Of a DNA stretch of 35,360 bases, positions 24,782-32,239 are shown piece by piece. Position 1 is the first letter of the stretch. Each line of letters opens with the position of its first letter. Source of the stretch: Atopobium sp. (GTDB taxonomy: Bacteria; Actinomycetota; Coriobacteriia; Coriobacteriales; Atopobiaceae); NCBI GenBank assembly GCA_022732885.1, contig JAIJTS010000016.1:1-35360 (forward strand). Reading direction: 5' to 3'. The notes below the pieces were generated by a model that saw only the letters and a list, made by a program, of their open reading frames with translations, was not told where the DNA came from and did no database searches. A program made the translations under genes and the position numbers.

Positions 24782-27220
24782 ATGCAGATAGATCTTGAAG
24801 GTTTGAATCCTGCTCAGCATCAGGCAGTTATGACAACTCAGGGACCATTGTTGGTTCTCGCGGGAGCTGGCTCGGGTAAGACGCGTGTTTTGACGTGTAG
24901 AATTGCGCATATGATTGCTGATGAAGGCGTTCGACCTTGGCAGATTCTGGCTATTACGTTCACCAATAAAGCGGCAGCAGAGATGCGAGAGCGTCTTGAA
25001 GCGCTGCTACCCAACAATATTCGTGGTATGTGGGTCTGTACGTTCCATGCCATGTGTGTTCGTTTGCTTAGAGAAGATGGTGAGCGTCTTGGCTATGGCC
25101 CCAACTTTGCTATCTACGATGATGATGATTCAAAGCGTCTGGTAAAGACCATTCTGTCTGATTTGGATATTGATGTTCGTCAGTTCCCACTCAATTCCAT
25201 TCGCTCTAAGATTTCTGCTGCTAAAAACGCGCTTTTGTATCCTGATGATGTAGAAGCCCAGGCAGCAAGTCCTATGGATCATGTGGTGGCCCGCGTGTAT
25301 CGCGCGCTTCAGACGCGCTTGGACAAGGCTAACGCTATGGACTTTGATGATCTTCTCATCAAGGCGTTTGAGTTGCTCTCCAAGTACCCTGACGTGCTTG
25401 CAAAGTACCAAGAGCGTTTCCGCTACATCAACGTTGACGAGTATCAAGATACCAACGGCGTTCAGTATGCAATCACCAAGCTTTTGGCGTCCAAATATCG
25501 AAACCTCATGGTTGTTGGCGATGATGACCAGTCCATTTATTCATGGCGTGGTGCAGACATCAAAAACATCTTGGCGTTTGAGAAAGACTATGAGGAAGCA
25601 ACTGTTGTCAAGCTAGAGCAAAACTATCGTTCAACTGGTCATATTTTGGCTGCTGCCAATGCTGTTGTTGCGCATAATTCTCATCGTAAGCCAAAGCGTC
25701 TTTTTACTGATGAGGGTGATGGCGAGAAAATCCAGGTGTATCAGGCATCTGATGAACGAGATGAGGGTGCTTGGATTGGCTCTGAGATAGAAAAACTGCA
25801 CGATAAGGGTACGTCGTACGACAACATTGCTGTGTTTTATCGTACTAATGCACAGTCTCGTATTCTTGAAGATATGCTGCTCAGAGCTGGTGTTCCTTAC
25901 AAAATTGTTGGTGGTACTCGATTCTTTGATCGTGCAGAGATCAGAGATGTTATGGCGTATCTCAAAGTTGTCGTAAATCCTGATGATGACATGGCTGCGC
26001 TGCGTGTTATCAACACGCCTCGTCGCGGTATTGGTGCAACAAGCATTCAGAAGATTCAGACTTACGCGCTGCATAACGGCTTGTCGTTCTTCTCGGCATG
26101 TGAAGCATGCGTGATGGAAGAAGGCATTTTTACTGCAAAGGTAAGAAATGCGCTGGTAGAGTTTACGTCAGCTATTGAGCATGGCCGTCATATTGACGGT
26201 GAGCTTGATGAGGTTGTTGAGGCAATTGTTGATCGCTCAGGTCTTATTCGGGCACTTGAGGCGGAGCATACCATTGAGGCTGATGGACGTATCGAGAACA
26301 TTCGAGAGTTCTTTGGCGTTGCAGCAGAGTTTGATGAGTCTCACGATGACGTTGAAGAAACGCTTGAGAGCTTGCAGCAGCTCAGAGAAGCAGGAGCTCT
26401 TGACGCGCAAGACGAAGCTTCGTTGAGCGAGGCTGGTTTTGATGCTGCTACCGGTGCACTTGCTGGTTCTGCTACTCAGCAGTCGTTTGTTTCTCAGGAG
26501 GAGAGCTTGCATCCGCAAGTTGCGGCAGAGAAGCTTCCTGCGTTTATGGAATGGCTGGCGCTTCGCTCTGATCTTGATAGCTTGGATGGTTCTACCTCTG
26601 CGGTAACGCTTATGACCATTCATGCTGCAAAGGGCTTGGAGTTTCCGGCAGTATTTGTTGCTGGTATGGAAGAGGGAATCTTCCCTCATGCAAATTACGA
26701 GGCAGAGGCTGCTCAGCTAGAAGAAGAGCGCAGACTTGCCTATGTTGCTATTACTCGTGCACGTAAGCGTCTGTATTTGACGTATGCATCTACGAGAAGA
26801 ACATACGGCTCTGTTCGAGCAAATCCTGTATCGCGCTTTGTAGGAGAGATTCCTCAAGAGCACGTTCAAGCTATTGGTGTTGGCTCCGCTGGCTTTTCTG
26901 GTGTTGGCTGGGCAAAGCGAGGAGACCGTCACGGAACTTTTGGTTCTGGTCGTGGCTCTGAGGTTTACGGAGGAAACGTTTTTGGTTCCCGTACACGATC
27001 TACCGGTGGCTCCTCAACTCCACGTCCAGCTCCTATTCAGAAAGATCCAGTTCGTGCTTCTGCAAGTTTTGCTGTGGGAGATCAGGTATCGCACAAAACT
27101 TTTGGCCCGGGCATTGTTTTAGCAGTTCAAGGCGATACTATTGAAGTTAAGTTTATACGTACTAATAAGACAAAGAAGCTTATGAAGGGCTTTGCTCCAA
27201 TAGTCAAAATTGAGGGATAG
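24782..27220 (+). CDS. pcrA: ATP-dependent DNA helicase PcrA (UvrD/Rep family)
   Basis: This SF1 3'-5' helicase of 812 residues acts in nucleotide-excision repair, plasmid replication and clearing of RecA filaments. Motifs: Q-motif LNPAQHQAV (8-16), Walker A AGAGSGKT (27-34), motif Ia ITFTNKAAAEMRER, motif II VDEYQDT (218-224), motif III VVGDDDQSIYSWRGAD, motif IV QNYRST, motif V LMTIHAAKGLEF, motif VI LAYVAITRARKRLYLTYA. Between the 2A/2B region and motif V lies an acidic, Gln/Ala-rich insert (about 520-600, DVEETLESLQQLREAGALDA...) longer than in Bacillus PcrA. The C-terminal tail is Gly/Ser/Arg-rich and ends in a Tudor-like domain (VGDQVSHKTFGPGIVLAV), which in PcrA binds RNA polymerase. 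AAGGA precedes the ATG. It heads the pcrA-mscS-mtnN operon. Confidence 0.96.
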   Translation: MQIDLEGLNPAQHQAVMTTQGPLLVLAGAGSGKTRVLTCRIAHMIADEGVRPWQILAITFTNKAAAEMRERLEALLPNNIRGMWVCTFHAMCVRLLREDGERLGYGPNFAIYDDDDSKRLVKTILSDLDIDVRQFPLNSIRSKISAAKNALLYPDDVEAQAASPMDHVVARVYRALQTRLDKANAMDFDDLLIKAFELLSKYPDVLAKYQERFRYINVDEYQDTNGVQYAITKLLASKYRNLMVVGDDDQSIYSWRGADIKNILAFEKDYEEATVVKLEQNYRSTGHILAAANAVVAHNSHRKPKRLFTDEGDGEKIQVYQASDERDEGAWIGSEIEKLHDKGTSYDNIAVFYRTNAQSRILEDMLLRAGVPYKIVGGTRFFDRAEIRDVMAYLKVVVNPDDDMAALRVINTPRRGIGATSIQKIQTYALHNGLSFFSACEACVMEEGIFTAKVRNALVEFTSAIEHGRHIDGELDEVVEAIVDRSGLIRALEAEHTIEADGRIENIREFFGVAAEFDESHDDVEETLESLQQLREAGALDAQDEASLSEAGFDAATGALAGSATQQSFVSQEESLHPQVAAEKLPAFMEWLALRSDLDSLDGSTSAVTLMTIHAAKGLEFPAVFVAGMEEGIFPHANYEAEAAQLEEERRLAYVAITRARKRLYLTYASTRRTYGSVRANPVSRFVGEIPQEHVQAIGVGSAGFSGVGWAKRGDRHGTFGSGRGSEVYGGNVFGSRTRSTGGSSTPRPAPIQKDPVRASASFAVGDQVSHKTFGPGIVLAVQGDTIEVKFIRTNKTKKLMKGFAPIVKIEG

Positions 27221-27222
27221 CC

Positions 27223-28005
27223 ATGATGTTGATGCATGACGGCTTGGTTTTAGGCCTCACTCCACAAGATTTTATTTTCAGGGTAGTTACCTTCTTAGTT
27301 GTGTTTTTCATTGCGTTTTTGATAGAGCATTTTGCGGTAAAGCTCTCAAGAAAGGCTCTGGATTCATCTAAGTTGCCGTCAGCATCTATTTTTGTCAATA
27401 TAATCCGTGGAATTATCTGGGCGTTTGCTATTCTCGCGGTATTGCAGCCTGTTTTTGGAATTCAACCAACAGCATTTGTAACTGCCTTGGGAGTTACCTC
27501 CATCGCTTTGTCCTTTGGTCTTCAGGACACTATTTCTAATTTGGTAGGTGGCTTGGGCCTCATGCTGGGAGGCGTAGTTAAGCCAGGAGACCAGGTAAGC
27601 ATTGGAAACATTTCCGGTGAGGTCATCGACATGAACTGGCGCTCTACCATTGTGCGCGACCGTGGCGGTAAAGTGGACATCATTCCTAACTCTGTTCTCA
27701 ACAAAACCGCACTGGTACATCGTACAAGGTGGGATGTGACTGAGGTTTCTGTAACTATTGTGCTTAAACCATCAGCAGATTTAGATGCGGTAACGCAAGA
27801 AATTATCGAGAAAATCCAAGAAACTGTTGCATCTCAACTTGATAGAACATTTCCTATTGAGGTTGAGGCTGCAAGCATTGCCGAAGCAGGTATTACCGTT
27901 ATTATTCACGCACATATTAAAGATGATGCAAACGATATAAGTGTTCGGGACAAAATTGTACGAGCCCTGGCTGGTTCCAGTTGGCTTGCAGGAGTAGGAG
28001 CCTAA
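27223..28005 (+). CDS. Small-conductance mechanosensitive channel (MscS family)
   Basis: This protein of 260 residues has three membrane segments (about 15-35, 58-80 and 85-112). The pore-lining third helix reads VTALGVTSIALSFGLQDTISNLVGGLGLM, with the alternating small/Gly pattern of MscS TM3. The cytoplasmic beta domain follows (VKPGDQVSIGNISGEVIDMNWRSTIVRDRGGKVDIIPNS), then an alpha/beta C-terminal domain. Such channels open on hypo-osmotic swelling and release solutes. The start lies 2 nt after the pcrA stop, and the next gene begins 1 nt after this stop, so translation is coupled within the operon. The protein is slightly shorter than E. coli MscS (286). Which ions or solutes it passes is not visible. 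Confidence 0.93.
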   Translation: MMLMHDGLVLGLTPQDFIFRVVTFLVVFFIAFLIEHFAVKLSRKALDSSKLPSASIFVNIIRGIIWAFAILAVLQPVFGIQPTAFVTALGVTSIALSFGLQDTISNLVGGLGLMLGGVVKPGDQVSIGNISGEVIDMNWRSTIVRDRGGKVDIIPNSVLNKTALVHRTRWDVTEVSVTIVLKPSADLDAVTQEIIEKIQETVASQLDRTFPIEVEAASIAEAGITVIIHAHIKDDANDISVRDKIVRALAGSSWLAGVGA

Positions 28006-28006
28006 C

Positions 28007-28705
28007 ATGAAAGTTGGAATTATTGGGGCCATGGAACCAGAGGTTGCCCTGTTAAAAGAGCAGATGACCATTGAGCACACCTATGAGCAGGCTCGTATGC
28101 AATTTGTTGAAGGCTTTTTGGGAGAAGTTCCTGTAGTTGTTGTACAGTCGGGAATTGGTAAGGTCAATGCCGCGGCGTGCACACAGATTTTGATTGATAC
28201 ATTTGCTGTAACGCATGTTATTAATACTGGTATTGCGGGTCTGCTCAGTCCTGAGCTAAGAGTAGGGGATATCGTCATCTCTTCTGATTTAGTCCAACAT
28301 GATATGAACGTTGGACCTCTTAATTATGCTGCTGGTCAAATTCCAGGTCTTCCGGTTTTCTCGTTTAAAGCAGATGAAGGCCTTGTGGAGCATGCTCTTG
28401 CATCAGCGCAAGAAATAGCTCCTGAGCTGCATGTTATCTCTGGTCGCGTTGCCTCAGGAGACCAGTTTGTAAGCTCATCAGAATTAGCGGACCATATTTA
28501 CACAACATTTGGAGCTGATTGTTGCGAGATGGAAGGCGCTTCAATTGCTCAGGTTGCTTGGCTTAACCACACACCCTTTGTAGTAATTAGGCTTATGTCC
28601 GATAAGCCAGGTACTACTTCAAGTGTTGATTATTTAACGTTTGAGCGTGAGGCCTCTGAGCGTTCCGCTCAAATTACTGCAGCTATTATCAAAAAGCTTT
28701 CTTAG
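28007..28705 (+). CDS. mtnN: 5'-methylthioadenosine/S-adenosylhomocysteine nucleosidase
   Basis: This 232-residue cytosolic hydrolase removes adenine from methylthioadenosine and S-adenosylhomocysteine, clearing methylation by-products and yielding S-ribosylhomocysteine, the AI-2 precursor when LuxS is present. Signatures: MKVGIIGAMEPEVALL with Glu12, VVVQSGIGKVNAA, INTGIAGLL, VASGDQFVSS, the substrate-binding EMEGASIAQVAW, and VIRLMSDKPG, where the Asp is the catalytic acid. The family more often has SDxA; here the residues after SD are KPG, as in many Gram-positive members. AGGAG precedes the ATG. It follows mscS with 1 nt between, an operon partner with no obvious functional link. Together with metY it supports an active methionine cycle. 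Confidence 0.95.
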   Translation: MKVGIIGAMEPEVALLKEQMTIEHTYEQARMQFVEGFLGEVPVVVVQSGIGKVNAAACTQILIDTFAVTHVINTGIAGLLSPELRVGDIVISSDLVQHDMNVGPLNYAAGQIPGLPVFSFKADEGLVEHALASAQEIAPELHVISGRVASGDQFVSSSELADHIYTTFGADCCEMEGASIAQVAWLNHTPFVVIRLMSDKPGTTSSVDYLTFEREASERSAQITAAIIKKLS

Positions 28706-28793
28706 TAACTTGGTATAGCTTTTGGGATAGCTTTTAATTTTTATAAGAGGAATGTCAACGCTAAAGAGATAACTTACGCTGATTTAGCTATTC

Positions 28794-28811
28794 AAATGTT
28801 TTTAAACATTT
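28794..28811. promoter_or_regulatory. 18-bp palindrome upstream of the phosphate transporter gene
   Basis: AAATGTTT (28794-28801) and AAACATTT (28804-28811) form a perfect inverted repeat with a 2-nt centre, 59 bp before the pit start. Flanking CAAAT and ATTTG extend it imperfectly. No T-run follows, and the tiny centre disfavours an RNA hairpin, so a dimeric regulator site is more likely. It does not match the PhoB/PhoP boxes that I know. The rest of the 28706-28869 gap shows only two AGCTTTT words, possibly a weak terminator of mtnN. Confidence 0.45.
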
Positions 28812-28869
28812 ATTTGAGATATTTCGATTATCATTGTCCCCGTTGTGAAAGTGGCTTGAAAGGTACCGA

Positions 28870-29919
28870 ATGATAACTCTCGGACACTTTTTTGAGATGA
28901 TGGTTGCCAATCCATTTTTGGCCCTCGTCATTGTCCTTGTTTTTGGATGCATTTTTGTTAATGGTGCAACCGATGCGGCTAATGCTATTGCAGAGGCTGT
29001 TGGAACTCGTTCAATCAAAGTAAACAAAGCAATTATCATGAGCGTTGTGTGCAACTTTGTTGGTTTAGTGGCTATGTGCCTCATTTCAACTGCAGTTGCA
29101 GACACAATTTTGGGCATGGTTGACTTTGGTAGCAATAATCATGAGGCTCTTGTTGCTCTAGCTGCAGGCTGCGTGGGTATTGTTACTTGGGCAGTAGGAG
29201 CTTGGGCTCTGGGCATTCCAACATCTGAATCTCATGCGCTTATTGCTGGTCTTACTGGTGCAGCACTTGCTATTCATGGTGATTTTGCTGCAGTAAATTG
29301 GGGTGAGTGGAGCAAGGTTTTAATTGGTTTGTTCTTCTCAACCACGCTTGGTTTTGCTGCTGGCTGGATTATTGTGAAGGCAATTAATAAGCTTTGTGTA
29401 AATGTTGATCGTCAGCGAGCAGATGAGATATTTGGTCATTTGCAAGTTGTTGGCTCAGCTTTTGTTGCAGCTATGCATGGCGCTCAAGATGGTCAAAAGT
29501 TTATGTCTATTGCTATGCTTGCAATTGCGCTTTCTGCAGGTCATGGAGCCGCTGGTGCCGATGTGTTTCCGCTCTGGTTGCAGGTTCTTTGCGCTGCGCT
29601 TATGTCTATCGGCACTGCAATTGGTGGAAGAAAGATTATTAAAAAAGTTGGAATGGAAATGGTAAAGCTTGAGCGTTATCAGGGCTTTGCTGCGTCTTTC
29701 TCGGCGTCTGCGTCTTTGCTGCTCTCTACGTTGACAGGCCTGCCTGTTTCAACAACTCATACAAAAATGACTGCGATGATGGGTGCGGGTGCTGCTAAAA
29801 ATATGCGTTCTGTTAACTGGGGCGTTGCAAAAGAAATGGTTGCAGCATGGGTGTTTACCTTCCCAGGCTGCGGACTTATTGGTTTTCTTTTTGCAAAACT
29901 GTTCCTGATGTTTTTCTAA
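28870..29919 (+). CDS. pit: Inorganic phosphate transporter, PiT family
   Basis: This protein of 349 residues has about 10 membrane segments. PiT signatures occur in both inverted halves: NGATDAANAIAEAVGTRSI (about 31-49) near the N-terminus and GAQDGQKFMSIAMLAI (about 204-219) in the second half. IPTSESHALIAGLTGAA and LPVSTTHTKMTAMMGAGAA are the paired substrate-binding regions. PiT proteins are low-affinity metal-phosphate:H+ or Na+ symporters. AAAGG lies 6-7 nt before the ATG. The DUF47 gene follows 57 nt downstream, and this pairing is conserved widely and marks the protein as a phosphate system rather than a sulfate or other PiT relative. The palindrome at 28794-28811 may control it. Confidence 0.95.
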   Translation: MITLGHFFEMMVANPFLALVIVLVFGCIFVNGATDAANAIAEAVGTRSIKVNKAIIMSVVCNFVGLVAMCLISTAVADTILGMVDFGSNNHEALVALAAGCVGIVTWAVGAWALGIPTSESHALIAGLTGAALAIHGDFAAVNWGEWSKVLIGLFFSTTLGFAAGWIIVKAINKLCVNVDRQRADEIFGHLQVVGSAFVAAMHGAQDGQKFMSIAMLAIALSAGHGAAGADVFPLWLQVLCAALMSIGTAIGGRKIIKKVGMEMVKLERYQGFAASFSASASLLLSTLTGLPVSTTHTKMTAMMGAGAAKNMRSVNWGVAKEMVAAWVFTFPGCGLIGFLFAKLFLMFF

Positions 29920-29976
29920 GTATTTATAACTATTTTTACAAGTTCTATTGAACCACTCAAATTTATTGGAGGATTC

Positions 29977-30597
29977 ATGCTAGGTAAGCCAAAAGAGGAC
30001 GTCTTCTACACTATGTTTCGTGAGTTTGGCGATAAGATCGTAGAGACCGCTGAAGAGTATGCGGTTATTATGGGAGGCTACCCTGAGACTGCTGCACGTA
30101 TTCCCCAGATGAAAGTCTACGAGCGTGAGTGTGATGAAAAGGTTCAGCACATTATGAAGGAGCTCTATGCTTCTTTTGTTACTCCATTTGAGCGTGAGGA
30201 TATCTCAGATCTGGCACTTCGTCTTGATGATATTGTTGACGGAATGAACTCTGTCGCAGAGCGTCTTGACCTCTTTAATGTTGATGATACTCGTAAAGAA
30301 GCCACACAACTTGCCGAGCTTACTCTTCGTGCATGCAAGACAGTTCAGGAGATGTTAAGCGTTCTGAGTGATTACAAAAAAGATCCAACTGTCATGGAAA
30401 AAGCTATTGCTGTTGGACATGTTGAAGACGAGGGTGACCTTGTTTACCACAATGCACTCTCTCGTTTGTTCCGCGATGAGATGCCTGGTCGTCATACCGT
30501 TGCTTGGCTTCGTATTTTTGACCGTATGGAGACTGTCCTGGATTCTTGTGACGACGCAGCCGGAGTTGTCCGCTCCGTTGTTATGAAAAACGCTTAA
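29977..30597 (+). CDS. DUF47/PhoU-like phosphate transport regulator
   Basis: This 206-residue, all-helical protein of the DUF47 (PhoU-like, YkaA/PitR) family lies after pit with GGAGG before its ATG. Features include FREFGDKIVETAEEYAVIM, the acidic metal-site stretch YERECDEKVQHIMKELYASF, and FEREDISDLALRLDDIVDGM, then a second half-repeat ending FDRMETVLDSCDDAAGVVRS. The E/D-x-x-x-D motifs are those that bind metals in PhoU-like bundles. Such proteins act in the cytosol on the partner Pit permease, matching phosphate entry to need. This one probably restrains or tunes the transporter encoded just upstream. A strong terminator follows, so pit-DUF47 is a two-gene unit. Confidence 0.93.
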   Translation: MLGKPKEDVFYTMFREFGDKIVETAEEYAVIMGGYPETAARIPQMKVYERECDEKVQHIMKELYASFVTPFEREDISDLALRLDDIVDGMNSVAERLDLFNVDDTRKEATQLAELTLRACKTVQEMLSVLSDYKKDPTVMEKAIAVGHVEDEGDLVYHNALSRLFRDEMPGRHTVAWLRIFDRMETVLDSCDDAAGVVRSVVMKNA

Positions 30598-30628
30598 GTT
30601 CATTTTTAGCTAACACTACATACAAACT

Positions 30629-30660
30629 AAAAACTGCCTTCCTGCGGGAGGCAGTTTTTA
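30629..30660 (+). terminator. Terminator of the pit operon
   Basis: AAAAACTGCCTTCC (30629-30642) pairs with GGGAGGCAGTTTTT (30646-30659), with one G-U pair, around a TGC loop. The right arm ends in five T. No gene on the minus strand converges here. Confidence 0.92.
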
Positions 30661-30670
30661 TATTCTGTTT

Positions 30671-30700
30671 TTGTCCGGCATTGGAGTTAAACTGTATATA
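30671..30700 (+). promoter_or_regulatory. Candidate promoter of the Asp23 cluster
   Basis: TTGTCC (30671-30676) and TATATA (30695-30700) are spaced 18 nt, about 20 bp before the start codon at 30721 and just after the preceding terminator. The very short leader would still include GGAGG (30712-30716). The match is moderate. A stress-sigma promoter could not be told apart by eye. Confidence 0.4.
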
Positions 30701-30720
30701 TAAAAGAAAGTGGAGGTGCT

Positions 30721-31410
30721 ATGAGCGGCTTCAAGCGTTTTTGCTACATACTTTATGTGTTTGCAAGTACATTTGTATTTTTAGCTCTTGCGTTAACGTG
30801 GTTTGGCCCTTGGACTTATCAGGCAACTAATCTTTTGTTTACCAAGCCATATCTCATTGCTCTTAACGCTTGTGCGGCTATTAGTATTTTTGGTCTTGTC
30901 GTGGTTTTGTTTAGAGCTCTATTCATTAGAAAGACGGTAAAGCTCACTGTGGCTACCGTTGAAGGCGGAACAATTTCTGTTACTAAAGATGCTATTTCTT
31001 CTCAGGCTGCTCATATTATTGAAGAAGATGGGACGTGTCTGGCACACCGAGTCAACGTACAGATTTCTAAAAATAATTCTGTAGCGGTACAAATTGATAT
31101 TCTTCCTAAAGAGCCTGTTGATGTTACCGTAAAGGGCTCTGAGCTTTACAACGCTCTTCAATCTGGTCTTGCTATCGTGTGCGGACCTTGTGTTTCTAGC
31201 ATTAATCTTTCTTTTATCAAGCCAAGTTCCTTCTCGCCAAAAGATGAAGAAGGGGCGTCTTTGCTTCAGTCAAAAGAGATTGCACCAGAACCAGAGAATG
31301 TTGAAGAGCATCCTCATGAACAATCTTCCGAGCAAGTTATGACACAGCAGATTGGCCAAGACATTCGATTGAGTATTTCAGAGCCGGAGGAGGTTAATGA
31401 CAATGAATAA
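30721..31410 (+). CDS. amaP: AmaP-like membrane anchor of the Asp23 cluster
   Basis: This protein of 229 residues has GGAGG at 30712-30716. Two membrane helices lie at about 9-29 and 46-67, followed by a soluble Asp23-like domain (TVEGGTISVTKDAISSQAAH, then VNVQISKNNSVAVQIDILPK and VDVTVKGSELYNALQSGL). The C-terminal 60 residues are acidic and disordered (EPENVEEHPHEQSSEQVMTQ). In Staphylococcus, AmaP anchors Asp23 to the membrane, and the Asp23-like domain plus two helices here fit that role. The last 14 nt overlap the DUF2273 gene, and asp23 follows, so the order amaP-DUF2273-asp23 is kept. Assignment rests on architecture and context rather than a strong motif. Confidence 0.85.
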   Translation: MSGFKRFCYILYVFASTFVFLALALTWFGPWTYQATNLLFTKPYLIALNACAAISIFGLVVVLFRALFIRKTVKLTVATVEGGTISVTKDAISSQAAHIIEEDGTCLAHRVNVQISKNNSVAVQIDILPKEPVDVTVKGSELYNALQSGLAIVCGPCVSSINLSFIKPSSFSPKDEEGASLLQSKEIAPEPENVEEHPHEQSSEQVMTQQIGQDIRLSISEPEEVNDNE

Positions 31411-31645
31411 AGAGTTTGTTCACAAGATGCACGAGCAGTGCAAAAAATATGTTTTTGACCACCCGGGTGCTTTTATAGGCGGATTCTTAGGCCTTTTGTT
31501 CGCAATTCTTTTGTTTACGTTTGGTCTTTTTAAAATGCTGGTTGTTGCACTGTTTGTACTGGTAGGAGTTGCCATTGGTCAGATCTTTGACGGTAAGGCA
31601 ACTATTTTGGCAAAGATTCGTTCCTTATTTACGGACAGAAACTAG
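31397..31645 (+). CDS. DUF2273 small membrane protein
   Basis: This protein of 82 residues has a hydrophilic N-terminus (about 27 residues), then two closely spaced hydrophobic segments (GAFIGGFLGLLFAILLFTFG and LVVALFVLVGVAIGQIFDG), ending with a basic amphipathic tail. HPGAFIGGFLGLLFAIL and VGVAIGQIFDG are the recognisable DUF2273 pattern. It overlaps the amaP end by 14 nt, and GGAGG at 31386-31390 lies within amaP. An in-frame ATG two codons on (31403) is an alternative start. It is found with Asp23-family genes in many Gram-positives, and the function is not known beyond association with the membrane-bound alkaline-shock complex. Confidence 0.92.
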   Translation: MTMNKEFVHKMHEQCKKYVFDHPGAFIGGFLGLLFAILLFTFGLFKMLVVALFVLVGVAIGQIFDGKATILAKIRSLFTDRN

Positions 31646-31658
31646 ATAGGAGAGAGCT

Positions 31659-32147
31659 GTGGCAGAAGAGCTTACTAATCCGCAAGAGTCCACCTCTGAA
31701 GAAATTGTCCCTGCAGAAGAAACAACGGATGTCCCTTCCGATGCAGATCTTGAGGATACAGACTCTCTCACCTTCTCTGGTGGAGTTGTCGAGAAAATCG
31801 TCTCACTAGCTTTGCGTGATGTTCCTAATGTAGTGGGAGCCCGTGGAAACTGGCTTAACAGAGTTCAAGACGTACTTGGAGCATCTGATACGGCTAAAGG
31901 TGTAACTGTTGAGGTTTTGCCCGATAGTTCGCTAAATATTTCCGTTTCTGTTCTTATTAAATATGGTTCTTATGCTCCTCAAATTTTTGAGGACGTTAAG
32001 CACACAATTGTCGAGAAAATCACAGGTATGACAGGTCTTGAAGTTTCAGGAGTTAACCTGCGAATTGAAGATGTTTTGACCGAAGAAGAATATGATCGTC
32101 TCAAACATCGCCCAGAGGAGTCTGATCAGCTAGACAAAGAGGAGTAG
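31659..32147 (+). CDS. Asp23/Gls24-family envelope stress protein
   Basis: This 162-residue cytosolic protein starts at GTG (31659), with AGGAG 6 nt upstream. Residues 1-38 are acidic and disordered (EESTSEEIVPAEETTDVP-like composition). Residues about 40-145 are the Asp23 domain: FSGGVVEKIVSLALRDVPNVVGA, then GVTVEVLPDSSLNISVSVLIKYG, then VKHTIVEKITGMTGLEVSGVNLRIEDV. The C-terminus is charged. Asp23 proteins polymerise at the membrane through AmaP and are induced by alkaline or wall stress. Here the whole amaP-DUF2273-asp23 unit is present with no insertion. No terminator is visible before the adhesin gene, so read-through is possible. Confidence 0.95.
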   Translation: MAEELTNPQESTSEEIVPAEETTDVPSDADLEDTDSLTFSGGVVEKIVSLALRDVPNVVGARGNWLNRVQDVLGASDTAKGVTVEVLPDSSLNISVSVLIKYGSYAPQIFEDVKHTIVEKITGMTGLEVSGVNLRIEDVLTEEEYDRLKHRPEESDQLDKEE

Positions 32148-32163
32148 AGTAAGCTAAAGTTTT

Positions 32164-32205
32164 ATTGTTTTAATGCTTTTGTTCTAATTGTTTTATTGCT
32201 TTTGT
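32164..32205. repeat. Direct repeat with 23-bp period upstream of the adhesin gene
   Basis: ATTGTTTTAATGCTTTTGT (32164-32182) recurs as ATTGTTTTATTGCTTTTGT (32187-32205), 18 of 19 bases identical, offset by 23 bp. The second copy ends 34 bp before the start codon at 32240. The spacing is about two helical turns, so two regulator molecules could sit on one DNA face. It might instead be a duplicated T-rich promoter element. Confidence 0.6.
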
Positions 32206-32239
32206 CACTACAGGCTCCCAATATGCAAGGAGTTTTGCC

